NCBI RefSeq assembly: GCF_028583545.1
Contig: NZ_CP087106.1
Coordinates: forward strand, 4,646,501 to 4,710,500
Length of the DNA stretch: 64,000 nucleotides
Direction: 5' to 3'
Source: Methylobacterium sp. NMS14P
GTDB lineage: Bacteria; Pseudomonadota; Alphaproteobacteria; Rhizobiales; Beijerinckiaceae
In this document: piece by piece, positions 42,111 through 51,420 of the stretch
Position numbering within the stretch: position 1 is the first letter of the stretch
Layout: each line of letters starts with the position of its first letter
Position numbers and translations under genes: made by a program
Notes under the pieces: generated by a model
Told to the model about the DNA's origin: nothing
Seen by the model: the letters and a program-made list of their open reading frames with translations, nothing else
Database searches by the model: none

Positions 42111-42959
42111 GTGTCCGAGTCGACCTTCCAGTCCTTCCGCGATCTCGCAGCCCTGCGCGGATGCGTGGCCGCGTGGCGCGCGGCGGGCGAGCGCGTCGTC
42201 CTGATCCCGACCATGGGGGCCCTGCACGACGGGCACCTCGCCCTCGTGGCCGAGGCGCGGCGGATCGGCCGCCGGACCGTCGCCAGCATCTTCGTCAACC
42301 CGACCCAGTTCGGCCCGAACGAGGATTTCGCCCGCTATCCCCGCGACCTGGACGCGGATCTGGCCCTGCTGGCGCGGGCCGGCGCGGACGCCGCCTGGAC
42401 GCCCGGCGTCGAGACCATGTACCCGCCGGGCTTCGCCACCCGGATCGAGGTCGCCGGCCTGACCGAGGGCCTGTGCGGTCCGTTCCGGCCCGGCCATTTC
42501 GCCGGCGTCGCCACGGTGGTGACCAAGCTCCTCAACCAGGTCCGCCCGGACGTCGCCCTGTTCGGCGAGAAGGATTTCCAGCAGCTCCGCGTGCTCCAGC
42601 AGGTGGCGGCGGATCTCGACCTCGCGGCGGAGATCCGCGGCGTGCCGACCGTGCGCGAGCCCGACGGCCTCGCGCTGTCGTCGCGCAACCGCTACCTCTC
42701 GGCCGAGGAGCGCGCCGTCGCCCCGAAACTCCAGGCCGTCCTGTCCGAGATCGCGTCCGCGTCCCGCAACGGCACCCCCGTGGCCGGCCGGATCGCCGCC
42801 GGGCGGGCGGCGCTGGAGGCGGCGGGGTTCCGCGTCCAGTATCTCGCGGTCTGCGACGCCCGGACCCTGGTGCCGGTGGAGCGGGTGGACGGCCCGGCCC
42901 GCGTGATCGCCGCGGCCTTCCTGGGGCGGACCCGGCTGATCGACAACCGCGCCGTCTAG
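42111..42959 (+). CDS. panC: Pantothenate synthetase
   Basis: A 282-residue cytoplasmic enzyme that joins pantoate and beta-alanine using ATP, the last step to pantothenate. Family motifs are IPTMGALHDGHLALV (HxGH nucleotide site, about 39-42), SIFVNPTQFGPNEDFARYPR, GHFAGVATVVTKLLN, LFGEKDFQQLRVL and LALSSRNRYLS. The GTG start at 42111 precedes SESTFQSFRDL. panB is not adjacent. Confidence 0.96.
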   Translation: MSESTFQSFRDLAALRGCVAAWRAAGERVVLIPTMGALHDGHLALVAEARRIGRRTVASIFVNPTQFGPNEDFARYPRDLDADLALLARAGADAAWTPGVETMYPPGFATRIEVAGLTEGLCGPFRPGHFAGVATVVTKLLNQVRPDVALFGEKDFQQLRVLQQVAADLDLAAEIRGVPTVREPDGLALSSRNRYLSAEERAVAPKLQAVLSEIASASRNGTPVAGRIAAGRAALEAAGFRVQYLAVCDARTLVPVERVDGPARVIAAAFLGRTRLIDNRAV

Positions 42960-43073
42960 GCCGGCCGCGCCGGCCCGGGCAGGGCCGAAGCCGGTCCGAC
43001 CACCGGCAATCGTGGCCGCCGGGCCACGACGCCCGGATTTCCGGGATTCACTGCACCAGGTGATTGGCGCCGC

Positions 43074-44387
43074 TTGACCGACCTGATCTCTGCTGGTCGC
43101 GTGATCGGAACGCGCACCGCACCGGCCGTCCTGGCCGTGTCCCTCGCCCTGGCGGGCCCCGCCGGCGCCGGTGAGGACGCGTTCGAGGGGATGGCCGGCC
43201 CCTACGGCGAACGCCTGCGCTACGACGCGAAGGGTCTGACCCTCGCCTTCCCCGAGCCCGACGTGAAGCTCCAGATCGGCGGCCGGCTGCACATCGACGG
43301 CGGTGCGGCGGGCTTCGGCCGGCCGGACCTGCCCGAGGCCTTCCCCGACAGCGTCGCCGTGCGCCGGGCCTGGATCGAGCCGACGCTCACGATCGGCCGC
43401 GACTGGGTGATCGCCTTCCAGTACGATTTCGCCGACCCGATGCTGCCGATCAACGACGCGCTGGTCGCCTGGAAGGGGCTGCCGGACACGATCCTGACCC
43501 TCGGCAACATGAAGGAGCCCTTCAGCCTGGAATGGCTGCAGAGCAACAACGACACGCTGTTCGTCGAGCGCTCGGTGGCCAACGCCCTCGTGCCGGAGCG
43601 CCGGTTCGGCTTCGCGGCCGGCCATCACGGGGCGGTCTGGACCGCGGTGGCCGGCGTGTTCGGCAACGCGGCCAGCAGCGGCATCGACGGCGACGGCGTC
43701 GCGGTGGCGGCCCGCGCCACCGTCGCGCCGATCATGAAAGGGGACGAGACCCTGCATCTCGGACTCGCCGGGGTCTTCCGCAGCCGGTCCCGGTCGGACG
43801 GTGCCTTCAGCTTCTCCAGCCCCGCCGGCGCCTTCCTGTTCCAGCGCCCCCTGGTGGATACCGGCGACCTCCCCGACGCCGCCAGCGTGTCGCGCCTCGG
43901 CGCCGAGCTGGCCTATCGCCGGGGTCCGTTCCTGCTGCAGGCCGAGTACATCCGGGCCGAGCTGCAGCCGTTCCGCGGTCCCGGCCAGCCCGGCACCGGG
44001 CTCGACTTCCAGGGGGGCTACGTCGAGGCGGCCCTGGTGCTCAACGGCGAGGGCCGCGCCTACGCGCTCACGCCGCAGAGCGGCACCACCTACGCGGTCT
44101 TCAGGGGCGTGACGGTTCCGGAGGCGCAGCGCCTGTCCCGGGGCGGGATCGGCGTGTTCGAGCTGGCGGCGCGCTACAGCGCCGTCGACCTGGACGCCCG
44201 CGGGTTCCGCGGGGGCATGGAGCGGGACGTGACCCTCGGCCTGAGCTGGTATCCCGAACCCAACCTGCGGCTGATCGGGAACGTCGTCCACGGGCGCGTG
44301 CGGCCGGGTGAGGCCCAGTCCGACACCCTGGGCACCCGCCCGTTCTCGGTCGACACGGTGATCGCGCGCCTGCAGATCTACTGGTGA
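43074..44387 (+). CDS. Outer-membrane porin (phosphate-selective OprO/P type)
   Basis: A 437-residue exported beta-barrel protein. A signal peptide ends near GPAGAGEDAF. A short helical region follows, then LQIGGRLHIDGG, the opening strand of OprO/OprP-type porins, and regular alternating strands to the terminal aromatic residue (ARLQIYW). Blocks such as VRRAWIEPTLTIGRDWVIAFQYDF and LTLGNMKEPFSLEWLQSNND are typical. It could carry phosphate or other anions; selectivity is not read from sequence. The start is uncertain: TTG at 43074 or GTG at 43101. Confidence 0.82.
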   Translation: MTDLISAGRVIGTRTAPAVLAVSLALAGPAGAGEDAFEGMAGPYGERLRYDAKGLTLAFPEPDVKLQIGGRLHIDGGAAGFGRPDLPEAFPDSVAVRRAWIEPTLTIGRDWVIAFQYDFADPMLPINDALVAWKGLPDTILTLGNMKEPFSLEWLQSNNDTLFVERSVANALVPERRFGFAAGHHGAVWTAVAGVFGNAASSGIDGDGVAVAARATVAPIMKGDETLHLGLAGVFRSRSRSDGAFSFSSPAGAFLFQRPLVDTGDLPDAASVSRLGAELAYRRGPFLLQAEYIRAELQPFRGPGQPGTGLDFQGGYVEAALVLNGEGRAYALTPQSGTTYAVFRGVTVPEAQRLSRGGIGVFELAARYSAVDLDARGFRGGMERDVTLGLSWYPEPNLRLIGNVVHGRVRPGEAQSDTLGTRPFSVDTVIARLQIYW

Positions 44388-44427
44388 CGCGCCTGGCCGG
44401 GGCGGCCCGAGCCTCGGCCGCGCCCCC

Positions 44428-45954
44428 TCACACGGCCCGGCGCAGGACCGACCGGAACGGGCGCCGCTCGGGCTCCGGCGGGGGCGTCGGCTCCTCGGAG
44501 GGCGGGGCCGCCAGGACCTCCGCGCGCACCGGGCGGGGGGCCGCGAAAGCCGTCCCCTGCGCGAACGGCACGTCGAGGTCGATCAGGTCCGGGACGTCGG
44601 CCTCGTCGGCGACACCCGTGGCGACGACGCGGATCCCAGCCCGGGCCAGGGCCGGGGCGGTGTCCTCGACGGCGATGTCCGACAGGCTGCCGCGGCCCGC
44701 GCCGGGCCGCAGCAGCATCTCCGCCGGCACCTTGACCTGCCCGATGCCGAGCGCCGCGAGTTCGGCGGCGTCGAAGCGGAGGTCGTCCGGCCGGTCGAGG
44801 CTGAACCCGATCCGGCCCTGCAGGGGCGCGAGCAGGCCCCGCTGGCCGGCATCGAGACGGCGCCAGCTCTCCTGCGGCAGCGCGATGGTCAGGCCGGCCA
44901 GGGCCGGATCGTCGGCGGCCGTGCGCGCCAGCTCGCGCAGCAGGCCGGGCTCGAACAGCGACAGCGGCGACAGCCCGTAGGTCAGCAGGGTCTCGCTGCC
45001 GCGCCGCGCGAGGTGGCGCGCCACGACGGTGGCCCGCTGCAGCATCCGGCGGTCGAGTTCGGTGGTGCGCCCGAAGCGCTCCAGCACCGGCAGGAACACC
45101 TCGGGCTCGACCGGCGGCGCGCCGGGGCCGCCGATCCGCAACCGGGCCAGCGCCTCGTAGGCCACGACCTTGCGCTGCGGCAGGGTGACGACCGGCTGCA
45201 GGTGGATCTCCAGGCCATCGCCTTCGAAGGCCGCGATGATCGCAGCCTCGTCGGCGGGCGCGGCCGCGGGCCGGGGCGGGATCGGCCGCGGGGGGATCGG
45301 CCGCGCCGGGACGGACGGGACCGGGTCCGGGACGGGCTGCCGGTCCGCCGGAGCCGGCTGCGGCCGGGGCGGGACCCGCTCGAGCGGGGTGGCCTGGGCC
45401 CGCGGCTGCGGCAGCAACGGGGCAGCTGCGGCGTCCAGGGCCGCGACGGGCGCCGCGGGCTGCGGCCGGGGCGTCTCGGTGGTTCTGATCTCGGGCGCGA
45501 TCTCCGGCCGGGCCTTGAGGGCCGCGATCTCGGTATCCTGGGCGCTCACGACCGTGGTGAGATCGCGGACGATCCCGCTGAGGAGCCCGAACTCGACCGT
45601 CAGCTCCTCGATCTGCGCCCGCAGGGCGGCCTCGGCGGTCTCGGGTCGCGGCTGGGCCGCCGCGGTCGCGGCCGCCGTCTCGACCTTGAGCAGGCGCCGG
45701 GACAGCAGATCGACCTCGCCGGACAGCTTCTCGCAGCGCGCCTTGAGGGTGGCGATACGGGTCAGGGCGAGACCGCCCGCCAAGGCGGCCGCGGCGCCGA
45801 GCGTCAGGGCACTCCAGAGCGGCAGGAACACCGCGAGCGGCCCGAACACGACGAGCCCGAGAAGGCCGACCGTCAGCAGCCCCGCGTACCGGCCGAGGAC
45901 CGGGACCATCGTCTGAATACCTGCCAGGGACGCGCGCCGGTCGCCGGGGGACAT
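44428..45954 (-). CDS. Membrane-anchored degenerate EAL protein (TipF-like)
   Basis: A 508-residue protein with two N-terminal membrane helices (about 22-58, LLTVGLLGLVVFGPLAVFLP and the next). A coiled coil follows (KCEKLSGEVDLLSRRLLKVE-like and AALRAQIEELTVE), then a long Pro/Ala-rich linker (about 155-245) and a C-terminal EAL domain. The EAL metal and c-di-GMP motifs are altered (YEALARL kept; several downstream acidic positions lost), so it is likely a binding rather than a cleaving domain. This layout matches TipF, which positions the flagellum in Caulobacter; that assignment is by architecture only. Confidence 0.7.
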   Translation of the reverse strand: MSPGDRRASLAGIQTMVPVLGRYAGLLTVGLLGLVVFGPLAVFLPLWSALTLGAAAALAGGLALTRIATLKARCEKLSGEVDLLSRRLLKVETAAATAAAQPRPETAEAALRAQIEELTVEFGLLSGIVRDLTTVVSAQDTEIAALKARPEIAPEIRTTETPRPQPAAPVAALDAAAAPLLPQPRAQATPLERVPPRPQPAPADRQPVPDPVPSVPARPIPPRPIPPRPAAAPADEAAIIAAFEGDGLEIHLQPVVTLPQRKVVAYEALARLRIGGPGAPPVEPEVFLPVLERFGRTTELDRRMLQRATVVARHLARRGSETLLTYGLSPLSLFEPGLLRELARTAADDPALAGLTIALPQESWRRLDAGQRGLLAPLQGRIGFSLDRPDDLRFDAAELAALGIGQVKVPAEMLLRPGAGRGSLSDIAVEDTAPALARAGIRVVATGVADEADVPDLIDLDVPFAQGTAFAAPRPVRAEVLAAPPSEEPTPPPEPERRPFRSVLRRAV

Positions 45955-46188
45955 CCCGAGCGATCCCCACCGGGTGCGAACCGAATCGCAGGATCATTGG
46001 CCGCCCGCACCCCGCCCGGCAAGGCTCAGGGGCCGCGATGGTGCGCCACGACCTGTTAATTCCGGGCGGTGTGACGCCAACGCCCGCTGGAACGTTGCGG
46101 AATCGTCACGGCGGGCCCGATTGCGGGGCGATCCGGGGAGGGTTGCGCGGCTTGCGAATGCGGACCGGATGAAAAAGGATCATAAAGC

Positions 46189-47067
46189 GTGGCCATGACG
46201 CCCGTCCCCCCGCGTACTCCCCGATCTCGCGCCGTTCTCGGCGCCGGCGCGCTCCTCGCGGCCTTCGGCACGACGGCGCCGCGGGCCGCCGATCTCAACG
46301 CGGATCTTCCGCGCACCACGCCGACCTTCGCGATGGTCGATCCCAACACTTGGATCGTCACGCTGAGCGGCTCGATCCAGGCCGTGCCGCGCTATCCGGG
46401 CGCCAGCGACTACACGGCCGTCGGCTACCCCTCGATCGATATCCGCCGGGTGGGCGAGCCGCGCCGCTTCTCGACGCCGGATGACGGGTTCAGCCTGTCG
46501 CTGTTCGACACCGAGTCGTTCCGGATCGGCCCGACGGCGCGCTTCGTGCCGGGGCGCTACTACGGCGATGACCGGCGCCACCTGTACGGCTTCCGCGACG
46601 CCCGCTTCGCCGTGGAGCCGGGCGTGTTCGCGGAGTTCTACCCGGTCTCGTTCATCCGGACCCGCGTCGAGCTGCGCCAGGGCATCTACGGCCATCACGG
46701 CACGGTCGGCTCGGTGGCGGCCGACTACCTGATCCCGGCGGAGAAGTTCCTGTTCTCGATCGGGCCGCGCCTCAACGTCGGCGACGCCAGCTACGCGCGG
46801 AAGTATTTCGGCGTCTCGCCGGTCGAGGCGGCGCTGAACGGGCGCGTGACGCCCTACGACCCGCGCAGCTTCTACTCGGCGGGCGTGCTCGGCGGCGTGA
46901 CCTACACGCAGAGCGAGACGTGGTCGTACACGGCCTATGCCGGCTACACCCGGATCCTGGGCGCCTCCGGCGACAGCCCGCTGGTGCGGCGCCCGTTCGG
47001 CAATCCCAACCAGTATCAGTTCGGCCTGCGCATCGATTACGCCTTCCGCATGCCGGCCCTGTTCTGA
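46189..47067 (+). CDS. MipA/OmpV-family outer-membrane protein
   Basis: A 292-residue protein with a signal peptide (RAVLGAGALLAAFGTTAPRA) and an OmpV/MipA barrel. It has TWIVTLSGSIQAVPRYPGASDY and TAVGYPSIDIRRVGEP near the start, and the C-terminal strand FGLRIDYAFRMPALF. Such proteins scaffold murein-synthesis or peptidoglycan-remodelling enzymes in some species. AAGGA 9 bases before GTG 46189 favours that start over ATG 46195. It precedes a metal-binding HMA gene. Confidence 0.82.
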   Translation: MAMTPVPPRTPRSRAVLGAGALLAAFGTTAPRAADLNADLPRTTPTFAMVDPNTWIVTLSGSIQAVPRYPGASDYTAVGYPSIDIRRVGEPRRFSTPDDGFSLSLFDTESFRIGPTARFVPGRYYGDDRRHLYGFRDARFAVEPGVFAEFYPVSFIRTRVELRQGIYGHHGTVGSVAADYLIPAEKFLFSIGPRLNVGDASYARKYFGVSPVEAALNGRVTPYDPRSFYSAGVLGGVTYTQSETWSYTAYAGYTRILGASGDSPLVRRPFGNPNQYQFGLRIDYAFRMPALF

Positions 47068-47135
47068 GCCGCGCCCCGGCTTGCGCCGGCCCCGCCGGGT
47101 CCCGACATCCCGGAGAGACGGTTACGGAGGTCCGG

Positions 47136-47357
47136 ATGAACGAGACGCGCGCCGACCTGCTGATGCGAGTCGAGGGCATGACCTGCGACGGCTGCGCCGC
47201 CGCGGTGACCCGCACGGTGAAGCGGATCGATCCCACCGCCGACGTGCAGGTCGACCGGGACGCCGCCCGCGTGGCGATCCGCACCGACGCGCAGGCGCTG
47301 ACCATCGCCGAGGCCCTGACCAAGGCCGGCTACACCGCGACGGCCATGACCGGCTGA
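47136..47357 (+). CDS. Heavy-metal-associated (HMA) domain protein
   Basis: A 73-residue single HMA domain with the metal-binding motif GMTCDGCAAAV (MxCxxC) and the fold end ALTKAGYTATAM. It should carry copper or another soft metal as a cytoplasmic chaperone. GGAGG 5 bases before the ATG fixes the start. No P-type ATPase lies next to it; it follows the OmpV gene by 68 bases. Confidence 0.87.
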   Translation: MNETRADLLMRVEGMTCDGCAAAVTRTVKRIDPTADVQVDRDAARVAIRTDAQALTIAEALTKAGYTATAMTG

Positions 47358-47406
47358 GCCGGCCCGGCCTCCCGAGCCCGCGGGCCGCGCTCCCGAGGAG
47401 CCCCTC

Positions 47407-47556
47407 TCAGGAGCGGCTCAGGAACATCCCGGTCAGCAGCAGGGCGAAGCCCGCGAGGCCGAACAGGCCTTCCTTGCGCTGGGTGCGGTCGAGGAAATGG
47501 GCGGCGGCGCCGGCCGCGCAACAGGCGGCGCCCAGGCCGATTGTCAGCGACGACAT
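47407..47556 (-). CDS. Very small membrane protein (49 residues)
   Basis: An ATG at 47556 with a strong GGAGGAG seven bases upstream opens a 49-residue frame starting MSSLTIGLGAACCAAGAAAHF. A first hydrophobic segment (residues 4-20, with adjacent Cys-Cys) is followed by a basic loop (DRTQRKEG) and a second hydrophobic segment (LFGLAGFALLLTGMFL), so it should span the membrane twice. The excellent ribosome-binding site argues it is real. No family is recognised. It is convergent with the HMA gene. Confidence 0.6.
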   Translation of the reverse strand: MSSLTIGLGAACCAAGAAAHFLDRTQRKEGLFGLAGFALLLTGMFLSRS

Positions 47557-47971
47557 CTCGAGTCTCCTCCTCGCGCGTCGCTCCGCGGCGCGACGAAAAC
47601 AGTCCCTCTCGCGGGCCTGCCGGACGGCGTTGTCCGTTCAGGATTGCGTCACGAGGCAAGATTTGCACGGCCCAGAGTGACTGGCAAGGCATGGTGACCA
47701 AGTCCTCGCCGGGCCTTCGCGAGCAACGCCCGCGAGAACAACAGATCTTCGCGCCGATCGCGCGTTGAATACCGCATTCAGATGGGTCCTGCCGGGTGGG
47801 GCGCAACGCGGGACGCCGTTCCGGGCGGGCGTCGGGACGCGTTGACCGCCGCGCCCGCGCGCGCTTAGACCTCCCGGCAGATTTGCCGGTCCCCGCACAC
47901 ACGCCGCGCACGGCGTGTGTGCGCCGCCCGCACCCGCGGCGGGATGTCCGCGAAAGGCTGCTCGGTACCCG
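47557..47971. promoter_or_regulatory. 415-base intergenic region upstream of mnmG with long hairpin
   Basis: The outstanding element is a perfect 12-base inverted repeat, GCACACACGCCG-CGCA-CGGCGTGTGTGC (47895-47922), about 50 bases before the mnmG start. It could be a hairpin in the mnmG leader RNA or the end of an upstream transcript. No DnaA-box cluster or AT-rich unwinding region typical of an origin was noticed. The remainder is GC-rich with no small gene seen. Confidence 0.45.
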
Positions 47972-49873
47972 ATGCTCACCACCTCCCCCGCCCGGTTCGA
48001 CGTCGCGGTCGTCGGCGGCGGCCATGCCGGCGTCGAGGCCGCCGCCGCCGCCGCGCGCTGCGGCGCGCGCACCGCGCTGGTCACCCACGATCCGGCGACG
48101 ATCGGCGCGATGTCCTGCAACCCGGCGATCGGCGGCCTCGGCAAGGGCCACCTCGTCCGCGAGGTCGATGCCCTGGACGGTCTCATGGGCCGGGTCGCCG
48201 ACGCGGCCGGCATCCAGTTCCGCCTGCTCAACCGCCGCAAGGGACCGGCGGTGCGCGGGCCGCGCACCCAGGCCGACCGCAAGCTCTACGCCGCCGCCAT
48301 GCAGGCGGCCGTGGCCGGGACAGCCGGCCTCACCGTGGTCGCGGGCGCCTGCGAGGATCTGGCCTTAGACGCCGAGGGCCGCCTCCGCGGCCTCGTCCTG
48401 GCGGACGGCCGCACCCTCGCCTGCGGCGCGGTGGTGCTGACCACCGGCACCTTCCTGCGCGGCCTGATCCATATCGGCGAGCGGCAGATCCCGGCGGGCC
48501 GCGTCGGCGAGGCGCCGGCGGTCGGGCTGGCGCGGACCCTCGACCGCCTCGGCCTCCGCCTCGGGCGCCTGAAGACCGGCACACCCCCGCGCCTCGACGG
48601 GCGGACCATCGACTGGTCCGGCCTGGAGATGCAGGAGGCCGACGCCGAGCCGGTGCCGTTCTCGACGCTGACCGAGCGGATCACGACGCCGCAGATCCGC
48701 TGCGGCATCACCCGGACCACCCAGGCCGTCCACGACCTGATCCGCGCCAACCTGCACCGCTCGCCGATGTATTCCGGCGGCATCGCCAGCCGGGGCCCGC
48801 GCTACTGCCCGTCGATCGAGGACAAGGTCGTGCGCTTCGGCGACCGGGAGGGGCACCAGATCTTCCTGGAACCCGAGGGCCTCGACGACCCGACGACCTA
48901 CCCGAACGGCATCTCCACGGCGCTGCCCGAAGAGGTGCAGCAAGACCTCGTCCGCCTGATCCCCGGGCTGGAGCGGGCCGCGATCCTGCGCCCGGGCTAC
49001 GCCATCGAGTACGACTACGTCGATCCGCGGGAGCTCGATGTCGGGCTCCAGGTGAAGCGCCTCCCGGGCCTGTTCCTCGCCGGCCAGATCAACGGCACCA
49101 CGGGCTACGAGGAGGCGGCCGGCCAGGGGCTTGTGGCCGGCCTCAACGCTGCCCGGCACGCGGGCGGCCACGGCATCGCGGGCTTCGACCGGGCCGAGTC
49201 GTATCTCGGCGTGATGATCGACGACCTCGTGACCCAGGGGGTCAGCGAGCCGTACCGGATGTTCACCTCGCGCTCGGAGTACCGGCTGTCCCTGCGGGTC
49301 GACAACGCCGACGCCCGGCTGACGCCGCGCGGCATCGCGCTCGGCTGCGTGGGTGGAACCCGGGCGGCCCATTTCGCGGCCGAACAGGCGGCGCTCGACG
49401 CGGCGCGCGCCCGCCTCGACGCGGTGAGCCTGACGCCGAGCCAGGCCGCGGCCCACGGGATCGTGCTGAACCGCGATGGCATCCGCCGCACCGGCTTCCA
49501 GCTCCTCGCCTACCCGGAGATCGGCTGGTCCGACCTGGCAGCGGTGTGGCCGGACCTCGCGGAGGTCGCCCCGCGGATCGCCGACCGGATGAAGACCGAC
49601 GCGACCTACGCGGTCTACCTCGACCGGCAGAGCGCCGACATCGCGGCCTTCCGCCGGGACGAGGCGGTGCGCCTGCCGCCGGGGCTGGACTACGCGGCGA
49701 TCAGCGGCCTCTCGAACGAGATGCAGGTCAAGCTCGAGACCGTGCGCCCCGGGACCCTCGGGCAGGCGGCGCGTATCGAGGGCGTGACGCCGGCGGCCCT
49801 CACCCTGCTGGCCGCCCACGCGCGGCGCGGCGCGCGCTCGGCGGCGCCCCCCGCGGAGCAGCTCTCGGCATGA
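47972..49873 (+). CDS. mnmG: tRNA uridine-5-carboxymethylaminomethyl modification enzyme MnmG
   Basis: A 633-residue FAD protein that works with MnmE on the wobble uridine of tRNA. FAD motif [12 protein letters not shown] is at about residues 13-24. Other conserved blocks are [64 protein letters not shown] and [33 protein letters not shown] residues ([18 protein letters not shown]) mark the second half. It heads the conserved mnmG-rsmG-parA-parB block. Confidence 0.97.
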   Translation: MLTTSPARFDVAVVGGGHAGVEAAAAAARCGARTALVTHDPATIGAMSCNPAIGGLGKGHLVREVDALDGLMGRVADAAGIQFRLLNRRKGPAVRGPRTQADRKLYAAAMQAAVAGTAGLTVVAGACEDLALDAEGRLRGLVLADGRTLACGAVVLTTGTFLRGLIHIGERQIPAGRVGEAPAVGLARTLDRLGLRLGRLKTGTPPRLDGRTIDWSGLEMQEADAEPVPFSTLTERITTPQIRCGITRTTQAVHDLIRANLHRSPMYSGGIASRGPRYCPSIEDKVVRFGDREGHQIFLEPEGLDDPTTYPNGISTALPEEVQQDLVRLIPGLERAAILRPGYAIEYDYVDPRELDVGLQVKRLPGLFLAGQINGTTGYEEAAGQGLVAGLNAARHAGGHGIAGFDRAESYLGVMIDDLVTQGVSEPYRMFTSRSEYRLSLRVDNADARLTPRGIALGCVGGTRAAHFAAEQAALDAARARLDAVSLTPSQAAAHGIVLNRDGIRRTGFQLLAYPEIGWSDLAAVWPDLAEVAPRIADRMKTDATYAVYLDRQSADIAAFRRDEAVRLPPGLDYAAISGLSNEMQVKLETVRPGTLGQAARIEGVTPAALTLLAAHARRGARSAAPPAEQLSA

Positions 49874-50505
49874 GCGATCCGGATCGCGCCCGCGTTCTCG
49901 CGGCGGCCGGTGTTTCACGTGAAACAGCCGAGCGGCTCGACCTCTACGTGGCGCAGCTGCGGCGCTGGCAGCCGATCAAGAACCTCGTCGGCCCCGCGAC
50001 GCTGACGGAGGTGTGGAGCCGCCACATCGACGACGCGCTGCAGCTCCTCGACCTCGCGCCGGAGGCCCGCACGTGGCTCGATCTCGGCTCCGGCGCGGGC
50101 ATCCCGGGCCTGATCCTGGCCATCGCCGGACGGGAGCGCGGCGTCCGGGTCGACCTCGTGGAGAGCAACGCGCGCAAATGCGCGTTCCTCACCGAGACCG
50201 CCCGGCTCACCGGGGCCCCGGCCCGGGTGCGCAACGCCCGGATCGAGGCGGTGATCGGCGATTACGTCGGGAGCGACGTGGTCTGCGCCCGCGCCCTCGC
50301 CCCGATGACGCAGCTCCTGGCCTGGACCGAGCCTCTGTTGAAAACGGGCACCACCGGCCTGTTTCCGAAGGGCCGGGACGTACAAGCCGAATTGACCCAG
50401 GCCAGCGCGCAGTGGAGAGTCGTTAACGACCTCGTGCCGAGCCGGACCGATTCCGAAGCCCGGATCGTGCGCGTCACTGCCCTCGCCGCCCCGAGCCACC
50501 GATGA
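49870..50505 (+). CDS. rsmG: 16S rRNA (guanine-527-N7) methyltransferase RsmG
   Basis: A 211-residue SAM-dependent methyltransferase of the small ribosomal subunit. It has the GidB N-terminal block [21 protein letters not shown] and [24 protein letters not shown]. The SAM-binding motif reads [17 protein letters not shown], followed by the acidic [14 protein letters not shown]. It overlaps mnmG by four bases (ATGA) and also overlaps the parA start. A perfect parS site lies inside its early coding region and dictates the VSRET residues. Confidence 0.96.
   Translation: MSDPDRARVLAAAGVSRETAERLDLYVAQLRRWQPIKNLVGPATLTEVWSRHIDDALQLLDLAPEARTWLDLGSGAGIPGLILAIAGRERGVRVDLVESNARKCAFLTETARLTGAPARVRNARIEAVIGDYVGSDVVCARALAPMTQLLAWTEPLLKTGTTGLFPKGRDVQAELTQASAQWRVVNDLVPSRTDSEARIVRVTALAAPSHR
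49911..49926. other. Perfect parS site inside rsmG
   Basis: TGTTTCACGTGAAACA is an exact match to the widely conserved ParB-binding centromere site. It lies within the rsmG coding sequence, 0.6 kb upstream of parA, a location typical for parS in many bacteria. Confidence 0.95.
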
Positions 50506-51359
50506 GCGAAGCGATCCTCGGCGATCCCGCCGACCGGTCCATGGATTCATCCATGCGACGCCCTCTGCGCGTTCTGGCGCTCGCCAACCAGAAGGGCGGC
50601 GTCGGCAAGACCACGACGGCGATCAACCTCGGCACCGCCCTGGCGGCGATCGGCGAGGACGTGCTGGTGATCGACCTCGACCCGCAGGGCAACGCCTCCA
50701 CGGGCCTCGGGATCGACCGCGCCAAGCGCCGGGTCTCGACCTACGAGGTCATGGCCGGCGAGGCCTCGCTGGCGCAGGCCGTGGTCCCGACCGCGGTGCC
50801 GCGGCTGTCGCTGGCGCCCTCGACCATGGACCTCCTCGGCCTGGAGCTCGAGCTGGCCACCCTCCCCGACCGGGCGCACCGGCTGCGCGGCGTCCTGAAG
50901 AGCCTGACCCAGGCGCCGAGCCTGAGCCGGATCAGCTACGTGCTGATCGACTGCCCGCCCTCGCTCAACCTGCTGACCATCAACGCGCTGGCGGCCGCCG
51001 ACGCGGTGCTGGTGCCGCTGCAGTGCGAGTTCTTCGCCCTGGAGGGTCTCAGCCAGCTGCTGCGCACCGTCGAGCAGGTCCGCGGCGCCCTGAACCCGAA
51101 GCTGACGATCCAGGGCATCGTGCTGACGATGTTCGACCCGCGCAACAACCTCTCCGCCCAGGTCGTGGCGGACGTGCGCGGCTTCATGGGCGACAAGGTC
51201 TACGAGACCGTGATCCCCCGCAACGTCCGGATCTCCGAGGCGCCCTCGCACGGCAAGCCGGCGCTGCTGTACGACCTGAAATGCGCCGGCAGTCAGGCCT
51301 ACCTGCGCCTCGCGTCGGAGGTGATCCAGCGCGAGGGCCGGGTTCCGGCCGCGGCCTGA
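50502..51359 (+). CDS. parA: Chromosome-partitioning ATPase ParA (Soj)
   Basis: A 285-residue Walker-type ATPase that drives chromosome segregation with ParB and parS. The deviant Walker A is ANQKGGVGKTTTAINLG (about 28-44), with the A' region VIDLDPQGNASTGLG and the Walker B-like YVLIDCPPSLNLLTINAL. The C-terminal block IPRNVRISEAPSHGKPALLYD is typical. It starts within rsmG (ATGA). A later ATG (50541, 50553) is possible but would lose the coupling. Confidence 0.96.
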   Translation: MSEAILGDPADRSMDSSMRRPLRVLALANQKGGVGKTTTAINLGTALAAIGEDVLVIDLDPQGNASTGLGIDRAKRRVSTYEVMAGEASLAQAVVPTAVPRLSLAPSTMDLLGLELELATLPDRAHRLRGVLKSLTQAPSLSRISYVLIDCPPSLNLLTINALAAADAVLVPLQCEFFALEGLSQLLRTVEQVRGALNPKLTIQGIVLTMFDPRNNLSAQVVADVRGFMGDKVYETVIPRNVRISEAPSHGKPALLYDLKCAGSQAYLRLASEVIQREGRVPAAA

Positions 51360-51420
51360 CGGATTTGAGTCCCCCTCCCGGTTCGAGGGGCGAGTGTGGA
51401 GCGTGACACGGGTGGCGATC

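Noticed and set aside
47557..47971. Region upstream of mnmG as a replication origin
   Set aside because: mnmG is next to the origin in some bacteria, but no DnaA boxes or AT-rich region were seen; only the hairpin is unusual.
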